Below, piece after piece: positions 28,224 to 37,251 of a DNA stretch of 64,000 nucleotides. Below the pieces are notes generated by a model. The model did no database searches. It was not told the origin of the DNA and was given only the letters and a program-made list of their open reading frames with translations. Positions within the stretch are counted from its first letter, which is position 1; every line of letters begins with the position of its first letter. A program made the position numbers and the translations under genes. Origin of the DNA: Rhizobium sp. Root483D2 (GTDB lineage: Bacteria > Pseudomonadota > Alphaproteobacteria > Rhizobiales > Rhizobiaceae); contig NZ_LMFB01000005.1 of the NCBI RefSeq assembly GCF_001426685.1, forward strand, positions 126,516 through 190,515, in the 5' to 3' direction.

Positions 28224-29272
28224 ACCGGCCTCCTCGCCTTGTAGAGAATGAGCGCAAAGGCGGGTGCGCCGAACAATGCGGTGACGACGCCGATCGGCAG
28301 GATCTGTTGCGGGATGATGACCCGCGAGACGATATCGGCCGCCACCATGAAGATCGCGCCGGTGATGGCCGCCGCCGGCAAAAGGCGGCCATGCGCGGGG
28401 CCGACCAGAAACCGCGCCGCATGCGGCATGACCAGTCCGACGAAGCCGATCGAGCCGACGATGCTGACCATCGCCGCCGTCATCAGCGCGGTGGCGCCCA
28501 GCAGGATGATGCGCGCCCGGTTGATGGCGATACCGAGCGCCGCCGCCGCATCGGCGCCGAAGGTGAAGGCATCGAGCGCCCGCGCGTAAAACATCGACAC
28601 GGCAAAACCGATCAGGGCAACAGGGGCCGCCAGATAGACATCGGGCCAGCGTACGCCCGAAAGGCTTCCGAGCAGCCAGAACATGACGCCGCGCGCCTGC
28701 TCGGCATTGGCGGATGTGGTAACGATATAAGAGGTCAGCGCATTGAAAAGCTGCGAACCGGCAACGCCGGCCAGGATGATCCGGTCTGCCCCGCCGCCTG
28801 CACCGGCGGCAAGCGCCGAGACGAGAACGAAGGCGACGACCGCACCGATGAAGGCACCGGTCGATAATGTCAAAACACCATAACCGAACCCCAGGATCAT
28901 CACCGCGACAGCGCCTGTCGAGGCGCCGGCGGAGATACCGAGCACATAGGGCTCGGCCAGCGGATTGCGCAGCAGCGCCTGCAGGATGGCGCCTGACAAG
29001 GCAAGTGCGGCGCCTGCACTCGCCGCCAGAAGCGCGCGGCTGAGGCGGTAGTCCCAGACAATGCCCTGATGGATCCGGCTGAGTTCGAAAGCGGTGCCGA
29101 ACAGGCGATTGGAAACGGCCTTGGCCGTCGTTTCCAAGGGAATGGGGATCTCGCCGATGGAGACGGCGAGACTGATGACGAAACCGAGGGTCACGAAGGA
29201 GAGGACGACGAGCGCGAGACGCGCCCACCACCTTTCGCCGGTCACCAGGGTTTGAGCCATGGCCAGGCTCAC
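28220..29272 (-). CDS. btuC: Cobalamin ABC transporter permease
   Basis: This 350-residue FecCD/BtuC-family permease has about ten hydrophobic helices. It has the family stretch G-A-A-L-A-L-S-G-A-I-L-Q-A-L-L-R-N-P-L-A-E-P, then L-G-I-S-A-G-A-S-T-G-A near residue 105, and G-F-V-G-L-V-M-P-H-A-A-R near 272. The start is GTG at 29272, overlapping the btuF stop (GTGA). An ATG four codons later at 29260 is an alternative. It works with the BtuF and BtuD proteins encoded on either side. Its C-terminus ends KARRPV at the coupled TTG of btuD. Confidence 0.88.
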   Translation of the reverse strand: MSLAMAQTLVTGERWWARLALVVLSFVTLGFVISLAVSIGEIPIPLETTAKAVSNRLFGTAFELSRIHQGIVWDYRLSRALLAASAGAALALSGAILQALLRNPLAEPYVLGISAGASTGAVAVMILGFGYGVLTLSTGAFIGAVVAFVLVSALAAGAGGGADRIILAGVAGSQLFNALTSYIVTTSANAEQARGVMFWLLGSLSGVRWPDVYLAAPVALIGFAVSMFYARALDAFTFGADAAAALGIAINRARIILLGATALMTAAMVSIVGSIGFVGLVMPHAARFLVGPAHGRLLPAAAITGAIFMVAADIVSRVIIPQQILPIGVVTALFGAPAFALILYKARRPV

Positions 29273-30315
29273 TGCGACAGGCCGAACGACTTGATGCCCT
29301 TGGCGAGGATCTCGATACCGTCGATCGTGCGGATCGTCGGGTTCATCGATTGCGCGTCCATTTCAACGAAGCGCTTGTTCTTCACGGCATCGAGCTGGCT
29401 GGTGACCGGGTCCTTCTCCAGGAAATCGATCTTCACGGCCGGATCGTCGGCGGCATAGCGGCGGCGGTCCATGGTGGCGATGACAATGACGGAGGGGTTG
29501 GCCTCGGCAATCGTTTCCCAGCCGACCAGCGGCCATTCCTCTTCGGTGGTCACCACATTCTGGGCGCCCAGCGTTTTCAGGATATAGGCAGGCGCGCTGT
29601 TCTTGCCGGCGATAAAGGCATCGCCCTGCACTTCCTTGCTGGAAAACCAGAAGACCACCGGCAGCGCACCCGGCTTGGCGGCGCCGATCGAGGCAACAGC
29701 GTCGGCTTCGCGCTTCTTCAACTCTGAAATCAGGGCGTCGCCGCGATCCTGGATGTCAAAAATCTGCGAAAGCTCGCCGATCTCCTGGTAGATCAGGTCC
29801 ATGGTGAAGAGTTCGCGGCGAACGCCGTCGCCGCCATCGGTATTGATCTTGGCCACGCAATCGGCCGGCGAGACATAGGTGTTGATGCCGAGGCCGGAAA
29901 ACTGCTCGCGTTTGCCAACCGAACCCTGCGCGCCGACATGCCACTCGAATTCGGCGGCGACCAGATCGGGCTCGGCGCCAACGACGGATTCAAAGCTCGG
30001 GTCGTTATCGGCCAGCCGCTTGATGCCGTTTTTGGTTTCGGCAAAGGCCGGCAGAACCGGACCGACCCAGACGGCAGTGCCCGCAATCTTGTCGGCGAGA
30101 CCCAGCGAAAACAAGATTTCGGTCATGCCCTGGCCGATCGAGACGACCTTCTGCGGAGCCTTGTCGAAGCGCACGGTCTGGCCGCAATTGGTGATGTCGA
30201 GCGGATAGGTGGTGGGCGTTGCGGCAACTGGTGCGGCCAAGGCGATGACAGCGATGGCTGCAGCCGGCAGCGGCGCCAGAACACGCGACAGAGGAAGAAT
30301 GCGGGTGATAAACAT
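29269..30315 (-). CDS. btuF: Cobalamin-binding periplasmic protein
   Basis: This 348-residue class III periplasmic binding protein has a clear signal peptide (MFITRILPLSRVLAPLPAAA then IAVIALAAPVAA), with cleavage likely after A-V-A-A. The mature part begins with the FecB/BtuF pattern Y-P-L-D-I-T-N-C-G and continues V-V-S-I-G-Q-G-M-T-E-I-L-F-S-L-G near 60-75. The long helix linking the lobes is typical of the fold. It would hand cobalamin or a corrinoid to BtuCD. Ligand choice rests on the cobalamin riboswitch at 30552-30772, whose output is this gene. Without it a ferric siderophore would be equally possible. It is the first gene of btuFCD. Confidence 0.85.
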   Translation of the reverse strand: MFITRILPLSRVLAPLPAAAIAVIALAAPVAATPTTYPLDITNCGQTVRFDKAPQKVVSIGQGMTEILFSLGLADKIAGTAVWVGPVLPAFAETKNGIKRLADNDPSFESVVGAEPDLVAAEFEWHVGAQGSVGKREQFSGLGINTYVSPADCVAKINTDGGDGVRRELFTMDLIYQEIGELSQIFDIQDRGDALISELKKREADAVASIGAAKPGALPVVFWFSSKEVQGDAFIAGKNSAPAYILKTLGAQNVVTTEEEWPLVGWETIAEANPSVIVIATMDRRRYAADDPAVKIDFLEKDPVTSQLDAVKNKRFVEMDAQSMNPTIRTIDGIEILAKGIKSFGLSQ

Positions 30316-30551
30316 TTGAACCTTCTTGAAAACGGAATTCCAGTCCGGGCGCCAGGGTGCCCGTGGAATTAAAAGGGGGAACGGCAGCTTTTGCTGTGCA
30401 AAAGCGCGCGCAGGCTCTTAGCCGCCCGCTTAGGGACGGCGACAGAATTCCGTTGCGAAGGAAACGGCGCGAAAACGCCGGGTGCGGCGGTCGAAATCAA
30501 ACATGATGGCTCCTGTTCCGGGCAACCCCGCCCGGGAAGTTGGATGTTTCT

Positions 30552-30772
30552 TTCGACGGCAGGTCTCCTGGCTCACGGATATCTGTCTCTCGCCTGCCTT
30601 CCCGAAAGCCTCGAGGGCTTGCAGTGGCTTGGCGCTTCTTAAAAAAGCGCCGGATGGCGATCGGCAATCCGCTTACAGTTGCGGGGGCAGCCACGGTCTT
30701 GGTCCCTGTTGGGTCTTCCGCACCGTGTTCCCTATTAATCCCCTCGAAGTCATCCATCGGGGAACCGTCAGA
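30552..30772 (-). ncRNA. Cobalamin riboswitch of btuFCD
   Basis: Read on the minus strand, the conserved parts appear in order: TAGGGAACACGGTGCGGAAG near 30740-30715, the core GCCCCCGCAACTGTAAGCGG near 30695-30675, GGGAAGGCAGGCGAGAG near 30605-30585, and the B12 box AGCCAGGAGACCTGCC near 30573-30558. The btuF start lies about 240 bases farther on. Cobalamin binding should reduce expression of the transporter. Confidence 0.93.
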
Positions 30773-30829
30773 TGTCACTTAGTCCAGCGGCAGTGGCGGC
30801 GTCAAGACGAGAGCGCCGCCCCTCCCCGT

Positions 30830-31618
30830 TTACGGCATCAGCTGGCCGCCATTCACCTCGATGATCTGGCCGGTGACGTAGCCGGACAGCACAGGCGACG
30901 CCAGAAACAGATAGGCGCCCACACATTCGTCCGGCGTGCCGACCCGGCCCTGCGGAACGGTCTTGCGCTGGGCGTCCAGCATTTCCGGGCTGGTATAGCG
31001 GTCGTGGAAAGGCGTGGCGATCACGCCGGGTGCGACCGCATTGACGCGAATATCGTCGGCGGCAAACTCCTTGGCGTGGCCGCGGGTGATGGTCGAGACG
31101 AAGCCCTTGGACGCCGCATAGAGAATGGCGCCGTTGCCGCCACCATTGCGGGCGGCAATCGAGGTCGTGTTGATGATGAAGCCACCCTGTTTCTTCAGAA
31201 AAGGATGCGCGGCGCGGGTCGCCGCCAGCACGGATCGGGCATTGAGGTCCATGACACGCTCGTAATGCGCATCGCTCATTTCGGCCGTCGTGACGCGTCC
31301 GAGCATGCCGCCGGCATTGTTGATCAATCCATCGAGACGGCCGAAATGGGCGGCAGCCTCCTCAACGACGCGTTCCGTGACACCATCGGCAGACACATCG
31401 CCCTGCACCAGAACCGCCTTGCCGCCCTGGCCTTCCACTTCGACAAGCAGATTTTCCGCAGCCTGCCTGCTCTCATTGTAATGAATCGCCACGCTTGCGC
31501 CCTGTGCCGCAAAAGCGCGCACAAGGGCAGCGCCAATGCCGGTCGATGCGCCGGTGATCAAGATCGCCTTGCCGTCGAGGTCGCCGATACGCACCCCGTT
31601 CCATTGTCCCTGTGCCAT
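30830..31618 (-). CDS. SDR-family oxidoreductase
   Basis: This 262-residue classical short-chain dehydrogenase has the cofactor motif T-G-A-S-T-G-I-G near residue 21, N-N-A-G-G near 100, catalytic Ser in N-T-T-S-I-A-A near 150 and Y-A-A-S-K near 166. The C-terminal G-Q-I-I-E-V-N-G-G-Q-L is typical of 3-oxoacyl-ACP reductase-like and glucose dehydrogenase-like members. The first 12 residues precede the usual start of the fold. Substrate cannot be assigned. It lies 171 bases downstream of nrdF on the same strand and just upstream of the btuFCD riboswitch, so it may be read from the nrd transcript. Confidence 0.8.
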   Translation of the reverse strand: MAQGQWNGVRIGDLDGKAILITGASTGIGAALVRAFAAQGASVAIHYNESRQAAENLLVEVEGQGGKAVLVQGDVSADGVTERVVEEAAAHFGRLDGLINNAGGMLGRVTTAEMSDAHYERVMDLNARSVLAATRAAHPFLKKQGGFIINTTSIAARNGGGNGAILYAASKGFVSTITRGHAKEFAADDIRVNAVAPGVIATPFHDRYTSPEMLDAQRKTVPQGRVGTPDECVGAYLFLASPVLSGYVTGQIIEVNGGQLMP

Positions 31619-31789
31619 CTCTCATCCTCGATTACAGTGAAAGGAAGCACGAAGAATAGCGTTCGAAACAGGATTGCCCAGTGCCGAGTGCGTGCGGGTT
31701 TGCAAGGGGGGGAAAGCAGCCCAGCGCGTCATCCCGCGATTGCCGGCGCATCACCGCCGGCAAGGAGAGACCGGAAAACTTGCATTGCC

Positions 31790-32773
<984 letters not shown>

Positions 32774-32814
32774 TCAAAGCTCAAAAATCGAAGAAAATGG
32801 CGACTGCGGAGCCG

Positions 32815-32940
32815 TCACCTCCCCCTTGAGGGGGAGGTCGCGCGGGACGCGCGGGTGGGGGTGACGGTCAGGGACGCGCAAAAGATCACCCCACCCCGTC
32901 GCTCCGCTCCGACCCTCCCCCTCAAGGGGAGGGTAGACCA
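32815..32940. repeat. GC-rich palindromic intergenic repeat between nrdE and nrdF
   Basis: Two small hairpins face each other: CCTCCCCCTTGAGGGGGAGG at the left and CCCTCCCCCTCAAGGGGAGG at the right, with GGGTGGGG / CCCCACCCC between them. This looks like an interspersed palindromic element of rhizobial type. It lies inside the nrdHIEF operon and should fold in the mRNA. Confidence 0.65.
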
Positions 32941-35142
32941 TCACAAACTGCACGACACGCAGCCTTGCACTTCCGTGCCGGACAAGGCCATCTGCCTGAG
33001 GCGGATGTAATAGATCGTCTTGATGCCCTTCTTCCAGGCATAAATCTGCGCCTTGTTGATATCGCGCGTCGTTGCCGTGTCGCGGAAGAACAGGGTCAGC
33101 GACAGGCCCTGATCGACATGCTGGGTCGCCGCCGCATAGGTATCGATGATCTTTTCAGGGCCGATCTCATAGGCGTCCTGGTAATAGTCGAGATTGTCGT
33201 TGGTCATGAACGGCGCCGGGTAATAGACGCGGCCGATCTTGCCCTCCTTGCGGATCTCGATCTTCGAGACGATCGGATGGATCGAGGAGGTCGAGTGGTT
33301 GATATAGGAGATCGATCCCGTCGGCGGGACAGCCTGGAGGTTCTGGTTATGGAGGCCGGTCGCCATAACGGCGGACTTCAGCGCCAGCCAATCGTCCTGC
33401 GTCGGGATGTGAATACCTGCGGTCTTAAACAGTTCGAGCACGCGCGCGGTCGCCGGCACCCATTCCTGTCCGGTATATTTGTCGAAATACTCGCCGGATG
33501 CGTATTTCGAATTCTCAAAGCCCTTGAAGCTCGATCCACGCTCGACGGCGATCCGGTTCGATGCGCGGATGGCATGGTAGGTCACCGTGTAGAAATACAT
33601 ATTGGTGAAATCGACGCCCTCGTCGGAACCATAGTGGATGCGTTCGCGGGCGAGATAGCCATGCAGGTTCATCTGGCCAAGGCCGATCGCGTGGCTGTCA
33701 TCATTGCCCTTCTCGATCGAGGGCACCGACGAGATATGGCTCATGTCGGAAACGGCCGTCAGCGCCCGGATCGAGGTTTCGATCGTCTTGCCGAAATCGG
33801 AACTGTCCATTGCGGCTGCGATGTTCAGCGAGCCGAGATTGCAGGAAATGTCCTTACCCATATGCTTGTAGGACAGGTCTTCATTATAGTCGCTGGCCTC
33901 GCTCACCTGCAGGATTTCCGAGCAGAGATTGCTCATGGTAATGCGGCCGGCAATCGGGTTTGCCCGGTTCACCGTGTCTTCGAACATGATGTAGGGATAG
34001 CCGCTCTCGAACTGGATTTCGGCCAGCACCTGGAAGAATTCGCGCGCCTTGATCTTCCTCTTGGAAATCCGGGCATCATCCGCCATCTCGCGGTATTTCT
34101 CCGTCACCGAAATTTCGGTGAACGGCACGCCGTAGACGCGCTCCACGTCATAAGGCGAAAACAGGTACATATCCTCGTTGTTCTTCGCCAGTTCGAAGGT
34201 GATATCGGGCACGACGACGCCGAGCGACAGCGTCTTGATGCGGATCTTCTCGTCGGCATTTTCGCGTTTCGTATCGAGGAAGCGCATGATGTCGGGATGA
34301 TGGGCGTTCAGATAGACGGCCCCTGCCCCCTGGCGTGCGCCAAGCTGGTTGGCATAGGAAAAGCTGTCTTCGAGGAGCTTCATCACCGGAATGATACCGG
34401 ACGACTGGTTCTCGATCTGCTTGATCGGCGCACCTGCCTCGCGGATATTGGTGAGCGACAGGGCGACGCCGCCGCCGCGCTTCGACAGCTGCAGCGCCGA
34501 ATTGATGCCGCGGGCAATCGATTCCATATTGTCCTCGACGCGCAAGAGGAAGCACGAAACGAGCTCGCCGCGCTGCTTCTTGCCGGCATTGAGGAAGGTC
34601 GGCGTCGCAGGCTGGAAGCGGCCGGAAATGATCTCGTCGACCATGTCGCGGGCTGTTGCTTCATTGCCCTGTGCCAGCGCCAGCGCCACCATGCAGATGC
34701 GGTCTTCGTACCGCTCGAGATAGCGTTTTCCATCAAAGGTTTTCAGCGTGTAGCTGGTGTAATATTTGAAGGCGCCGAGAAAGGTCGGGAAGCGGAACTT
34801 CTTGGCATAGGCGTGATCGTAGAGGTCGCGCACGAAGTTGAACGAATACTGGTCGAGAACCTCGCGCTCGTAATAGCCCTCTGTCACCAGGTAATCGAGC
34901 TTTTCGCGCAAGTTATGGAAGAACACGGTGTTCTGGTTGACGTGCTGCAGGAAATATTGCTTGGCGGCCAGCCGGTCCTTGTCGAGCTGGATCTTTCCTT
35001 CATCGTCATAAAGGTTCAGCATCGCGTTCAGCGCGTGGTAATCAATCGCGGTTTCCGTCGCCTTCAAGGGGCGTTCGCCAGCGGAATGAGCCAAAGTGTT
35101 GAGCGGTTTTGCGCTCCGCGTCAAAGTCTCTGAGACGTCCAA
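32941..35142 (-). CDS. nrdE: Class Ib ribonucleotide reductase, large subunit
   Basis: This protein of about 733 residues matches NrdE. It shows [20 protein letters not shown], the family N-terminus; [17 protein letters not shown] with a redox cysteine; and N-L-C-S-E-I-L-Q, with N, C and E of the active site. [12 protein letters not shown] and the C-terminal G-C-V-S-C-S-L dithiol, served by NrdH, follow. It lacks an ATP-cone, as expected for class Ib. The start is uncertain. TTG at 35142 (LDVSETL) or TTG at 35124 are both possible and overlap the nrdI stop. The frame is open to 35226 but that part lies over nrdI. It reduces ribonucleoside diphosphates without cobalamin. Confidence 0.92.
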   Translation of the reverse strand: MDVSETLTRSAKPLNTLAHSAGERPLKATETAIDYHALNAMLNLYDDEGKIQLDKDRLAAKQYFLQHVNQNTVFFHNLREKLDYLVTEGYYEREVLDQYSFNFVRDLYDHAYAKKFRFPTFLGAFKYYTSYTLKTFDGKRYLERYEDRICMVALALAQGNEATARDMVDEIISGRFQPATPTFLNAGKKQRGELVSCFLLRVEDNMESIARGINSALQLSKRGGGVALSLTNIREAGAPIKQIENQSSGIIPVMKLLEDSFSYANQLGARQGAGAVYLNAHHPDIMRFLDTKRENADEKIRIKTLSLGVVVPDITFELAKNNEDMYLFSPYDVERVYGVPFTEISVTEKYREMADDARISKRKIKAREFFQVLAEIQFESGYPYIMFEDTVNRANPIAGRITMSNLCSEILQVSEASDYNEDLSYKHMGKDISCNLGSLNIAAAMDSSDFGKTIETSIRALTAVSDMSHISSVPSIEKGNDDSHAIGLGQMNLHGYLARERIHYGSDEGVDFTNMYFYTVTYHAIRASNRIAVERGSSFKGFENSKYASGEYFDKYTGQEWVPATARVLELFKTAGIHIPTQDDWLALKSAVMATGLHNQNLQAVPPTGSISYINHSTSSIHPIVSKIEIRKEGKIGRVYYPAPFMTNDNLDYYQDAYEIGPEKIIDTYAAATQHVDQGLSLTLFFRDTATTRDINKAQIYAWKKGIKTIYYIRLRQMALSGTEVQGCVSCSL

Positions 35143-35528
35143 AATCGTTCCAATCCATTGATGACATTGGCGACGTCCTCGTCCGTACCCAGAAGCTCGA
35201 ACCTGTAGAGGTACGGCACCCGGCATTTTTCCGAGATGACATTGCCCGCGAGACCGAATGTCTCGCCGAAATTGCTGTTGCCGGCGGCGATCACGCCCCG
35301 GATGAGGGACCGGTTGTCCGCATCGTTGAGAAAGCGGATCACCTGCTTTGGAACCGCGCCCTTGCCGTCATCGCCGCAATAGGTCGGCAGGATGAGAACA
35401 AAGGGTTCGCGCACATCCGGCGTTTCCACGCCGTTGCTGACGGGAATGCGGACGGATTTCAAATTCAGCTTGGCGACGAAGCGATGGGTGTTTTCCGATA
35501 GGCTGGAATAATAGACGATCAGGCCCAT
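35121..35528 (-). CDS. nrdI: Class Ib ribonucleotide reductase flavodoxin NrdI
   Basis: This 135-residue flavodoxin-like protein begins [15 protein letters not shown], the FMN phosphate loop of NrdI. It also has [10 protein letters not shown] near 50 and [11 protein letters not shown] near 80. It supplies oxidant to build the dimanganese-tyrosyl radical in NrdF. It overlaps the 5' end of nrdE and starts about 40 bases after nrdH, so it is the second gene of the operon. Length is normal. Confidence 0.94.
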   Translation of the reverse strand: MGLIVYYSSLSENTHRFVAKLNLKSVRIPVSNGVETPDVREPFVLILPTYCGDDGKGAVPKQVIRFLNDADNRSLIRGVIAAGNSNFGETFGLAGNVISEKCRVPYLYRFELLGTDEDVANVINGLERFWTSQRL

Positions 35529-35567
35529 CGCTTGTCCATTCGTGTTCAGGCCACGCTCAGGCCGGAC

Positions 35568-35789
35568 TCAAGAAAGCGCGCTGATCTTGTCCGGCCGGAA
35601 TCCGGCCCAATGGTCCTGCCCCGCGATCACCACCGGCACCTGCTGGTAACCGAGGCCGATCACCTTCGCGAAGGCGTCCTCGTCCTTGGAAATGTCGACG
35701 ACCTGATAGTCGATGCCTTCGCGATCGAGCGCGCGATAGGTCGCGGTGCACTGGACGCAGGAAGGCTTGCTGTAAACGGTGATATCCAT
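35568..35789 (-). CDS. nrdH: Glutaredoxin-like NrdH-redoxin
   Basis: This 73-residue redoxin has the active site C-V-Q-C at 11-14, inside Y-S-K-P-S-C-V-Q-C. It also has V-P-V-V near 50 and the C-terminal W-A-G-F-R-P-D-K, all typical of NrdH. It gives electrons to NrdE and is itself reduced by thioredoxin reductase. It is the first gene of the operon and is preceded, about 290 bases upstream, by a cobalamin riboswitch on the same strand. Confidence 0.94.
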   Translation of the reverse strand: MDITVYSKPSCVQCTATYRALDREGIDYQVVDISKDEDAFAKVIGLGYQQVPVVIAGQDHWAGFRPDKISALS

Positions 35790-36079
35790 GATGGTCCTCG
35801 TGGGTCTTGTGATCGTGGGTCTGTGATGTTGCTGACACGCGAAAGGCTCCGAGCCGCTGCACGCGGGTCCGATCGCTGTTGTTCATTTCCGATATTTGCG
35901 AGGGGTTAGGCCTGCGCCGCCGATCGCGATTCCGCGTCTGTTGGTCTGCGAATTCGATTGACTGACATGCCTTCACCCCGAAGCCTTGTTTGGCGGGCAT
36001 CGGACGAACGCGAGCACAAAGCGGACTCATTCCGCCACATATCACGCGACCTTCCGGGCACCCCGCCCGTGGACGTTTT

Positions 36080-36285
36080 CGCTCAATGGCAGGTCTCCTG
36101 GCTTGCGGGTCGTTGCGTCCATTCCGCCTTCCCGAAGCCTGATGCTTCAGTGACTTGAAATGAAACAGACGCTCGCCGCTGACAGTTGCGGGGGCAGCTC
36201 CGGCTTTGCCGGAGCTTGAAAGCCCTGGCGCACCGTATTCCCTCTTAGCCTCTTCACCCTTCGATTCGGAGGACCGTTGAACACT
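36080..36285 (-). ncRNA. Cobalamin riboswitch of nrdHIEF
   Basis: On the minus strand the order is AAGAGGGAATACGGTGCGCC near 36247-36228, GCCCCCGCAACTGTCAGCGG near 36197-36178, CTTCGGGAAGGCGGAATGG near 36140-36120 and the B12 box AGCCAGGAGACCTGCC near 36104-36089. When cobalamin is plentiful it should repress class Ib reductase, presumably leaving synthesis to a B12-dependent class II enzyme encoded elsewhere. Confidence 0.93.
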
Positions 36286-36450
36286 AGATATAGTATACGA
36301 CGGGAAAATGACGTCAATGTGTAGAGGCCGGATTCAGGGTCTGCAGCACATTATTTTTGCTGCGTTGTGGATAATGGGGAGTTAATGCGGCACATGGCAA
36401 TCGGCTGTGGATAGCGTGGCCACCACCAGCGACAACCATTCCCGTTTCCG

Positions 36451-37251
36451 CTAGGAGCCACGCGCTTCACGCACCGGCCGCCCGTCCGGACCGACAGAAA
36501 CCATGACGAACTCCCCGCGCGCCGTCAGCTGCCTGCGGCCATCCAGCAATGTCTCCGACCAGAGCTCGACGGCGACGGTCACAGAACTCCTGCCAGTCCG
36601 GACAATCCCTGCAACCACGTCGATGATCGAGCCCACGGGGATCGGATGCCTGAAGTCGATTCGGCGCGACGAGGCAAGCACGGTGACCATGCGGCTGTGT
36701 CTCGACGCAACCACGAAGGCGGCCTTGGTCATGGCCGCCAGGGCATCGCCGCCAAACATCTTGCCAAAGCTGTTGACCTGATCGGCAAAGACGATATCGG
36801 TCATTCTGAGGCGGTCACCCGCAGGCTCCGGCATGTCGGCGGAAATGGCCGGCAAGCGCCAGTCCGCATCGCCGCCCTCCGGCATGGCCACCATGGCAAA
36901 GGATCCGCGCGTGCACAGGTGCCGCTCGCCGCCAATCAGATCCTCGGCAATCATCTCCACGTCGACGGCAAGCGACCGGCGGCCGGCGCGAACCGGGCGG
37001 GCCACCAGCTCGACCAATTGTCCGATACGCGCCGGCGCGCGAAAATCGATGCGGTCGCAGGAGGCTGTCACAAACGGGACCCGCCCATGCCGTGTCGCGG
37101 CGATGAAGGCGATGCGGTCCATCAGCGCAAACCCGGCGCCGCCAAACAGCGTCCCGTGGTGATTGGTATCGCCGGGAAAGACGAGATCGATGAGGCGGGA
37201 CTGCGCCGGGAAATCTCCCGGCGCGGTCTGTTGTCTTGCGGCTTGCGTCAT
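36451..37251 (-). CDS. Tandem hotdog-domain acyl-CoA thioesterase
   Basis: This 266-residue protein has two hotdog domains of the acyl-CoA hydrolase (YciA/BFIT) type. Each begins with an equivalent segment: F-P-G-D-T-N-H-H-G-T-L-F-G-G near 25-38 and F-A-D-Q-V-N-S-F-G-K-M-F-G-G near 155-168. Each also has a core R-I-D-F-R (near 67 and 197). Such enzymes hydrolyse acyl-CoA thioesters in the cytoplasm. The ATG at 37251 overlaps the metE stop codon (ATGA), so translation is coupled to metE and the gene should come under the same cobalamin riboswitch. No metabolic reason for that pairing is evident. Confidence 0.83.
   Translation of the reverse strand: MTQAARQQTAPGDFPAQSRLIDLVFPGDTNHHGTLFGGAGFALMDRIAFIAATRHGRVPFVTASCDRIDFRAPARIGQLVELVARPVRAGRRSLAVDVEMIAEDLIGGERHLCTRGSFAMVAMPEGGDADWRLPAISADMPEPAGDRLRMTDIVFADQVNSFGKMFGGDALAAMTKAAFVVASRHSRMVTVLASSRRIDFRHPIPVGSIIDVVAGIVRTGRSSVTVAVELWSETLLDGRRQLTARGEFVMVSVGPDGRPVREARGS

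Noticed and set aside
28224..29231. N-terminal extension of the btuD frame over the permease
   Set aside because: The region overlaps btuC completely and is Arg-rich without a domain. The TTG at 28223 has a strong ribosome site and starts the ABC fold.
27459..30315. Ferric siderophore transporter
   Set aside because: The protein families fit iron as well, but the cobalamin riboswitch directly upstream favours B12.
32965..35133. A 722-codon plus-strand open frame
   Set aside because: It is exactly antisense to nrdE, whose motifs and length are complete.
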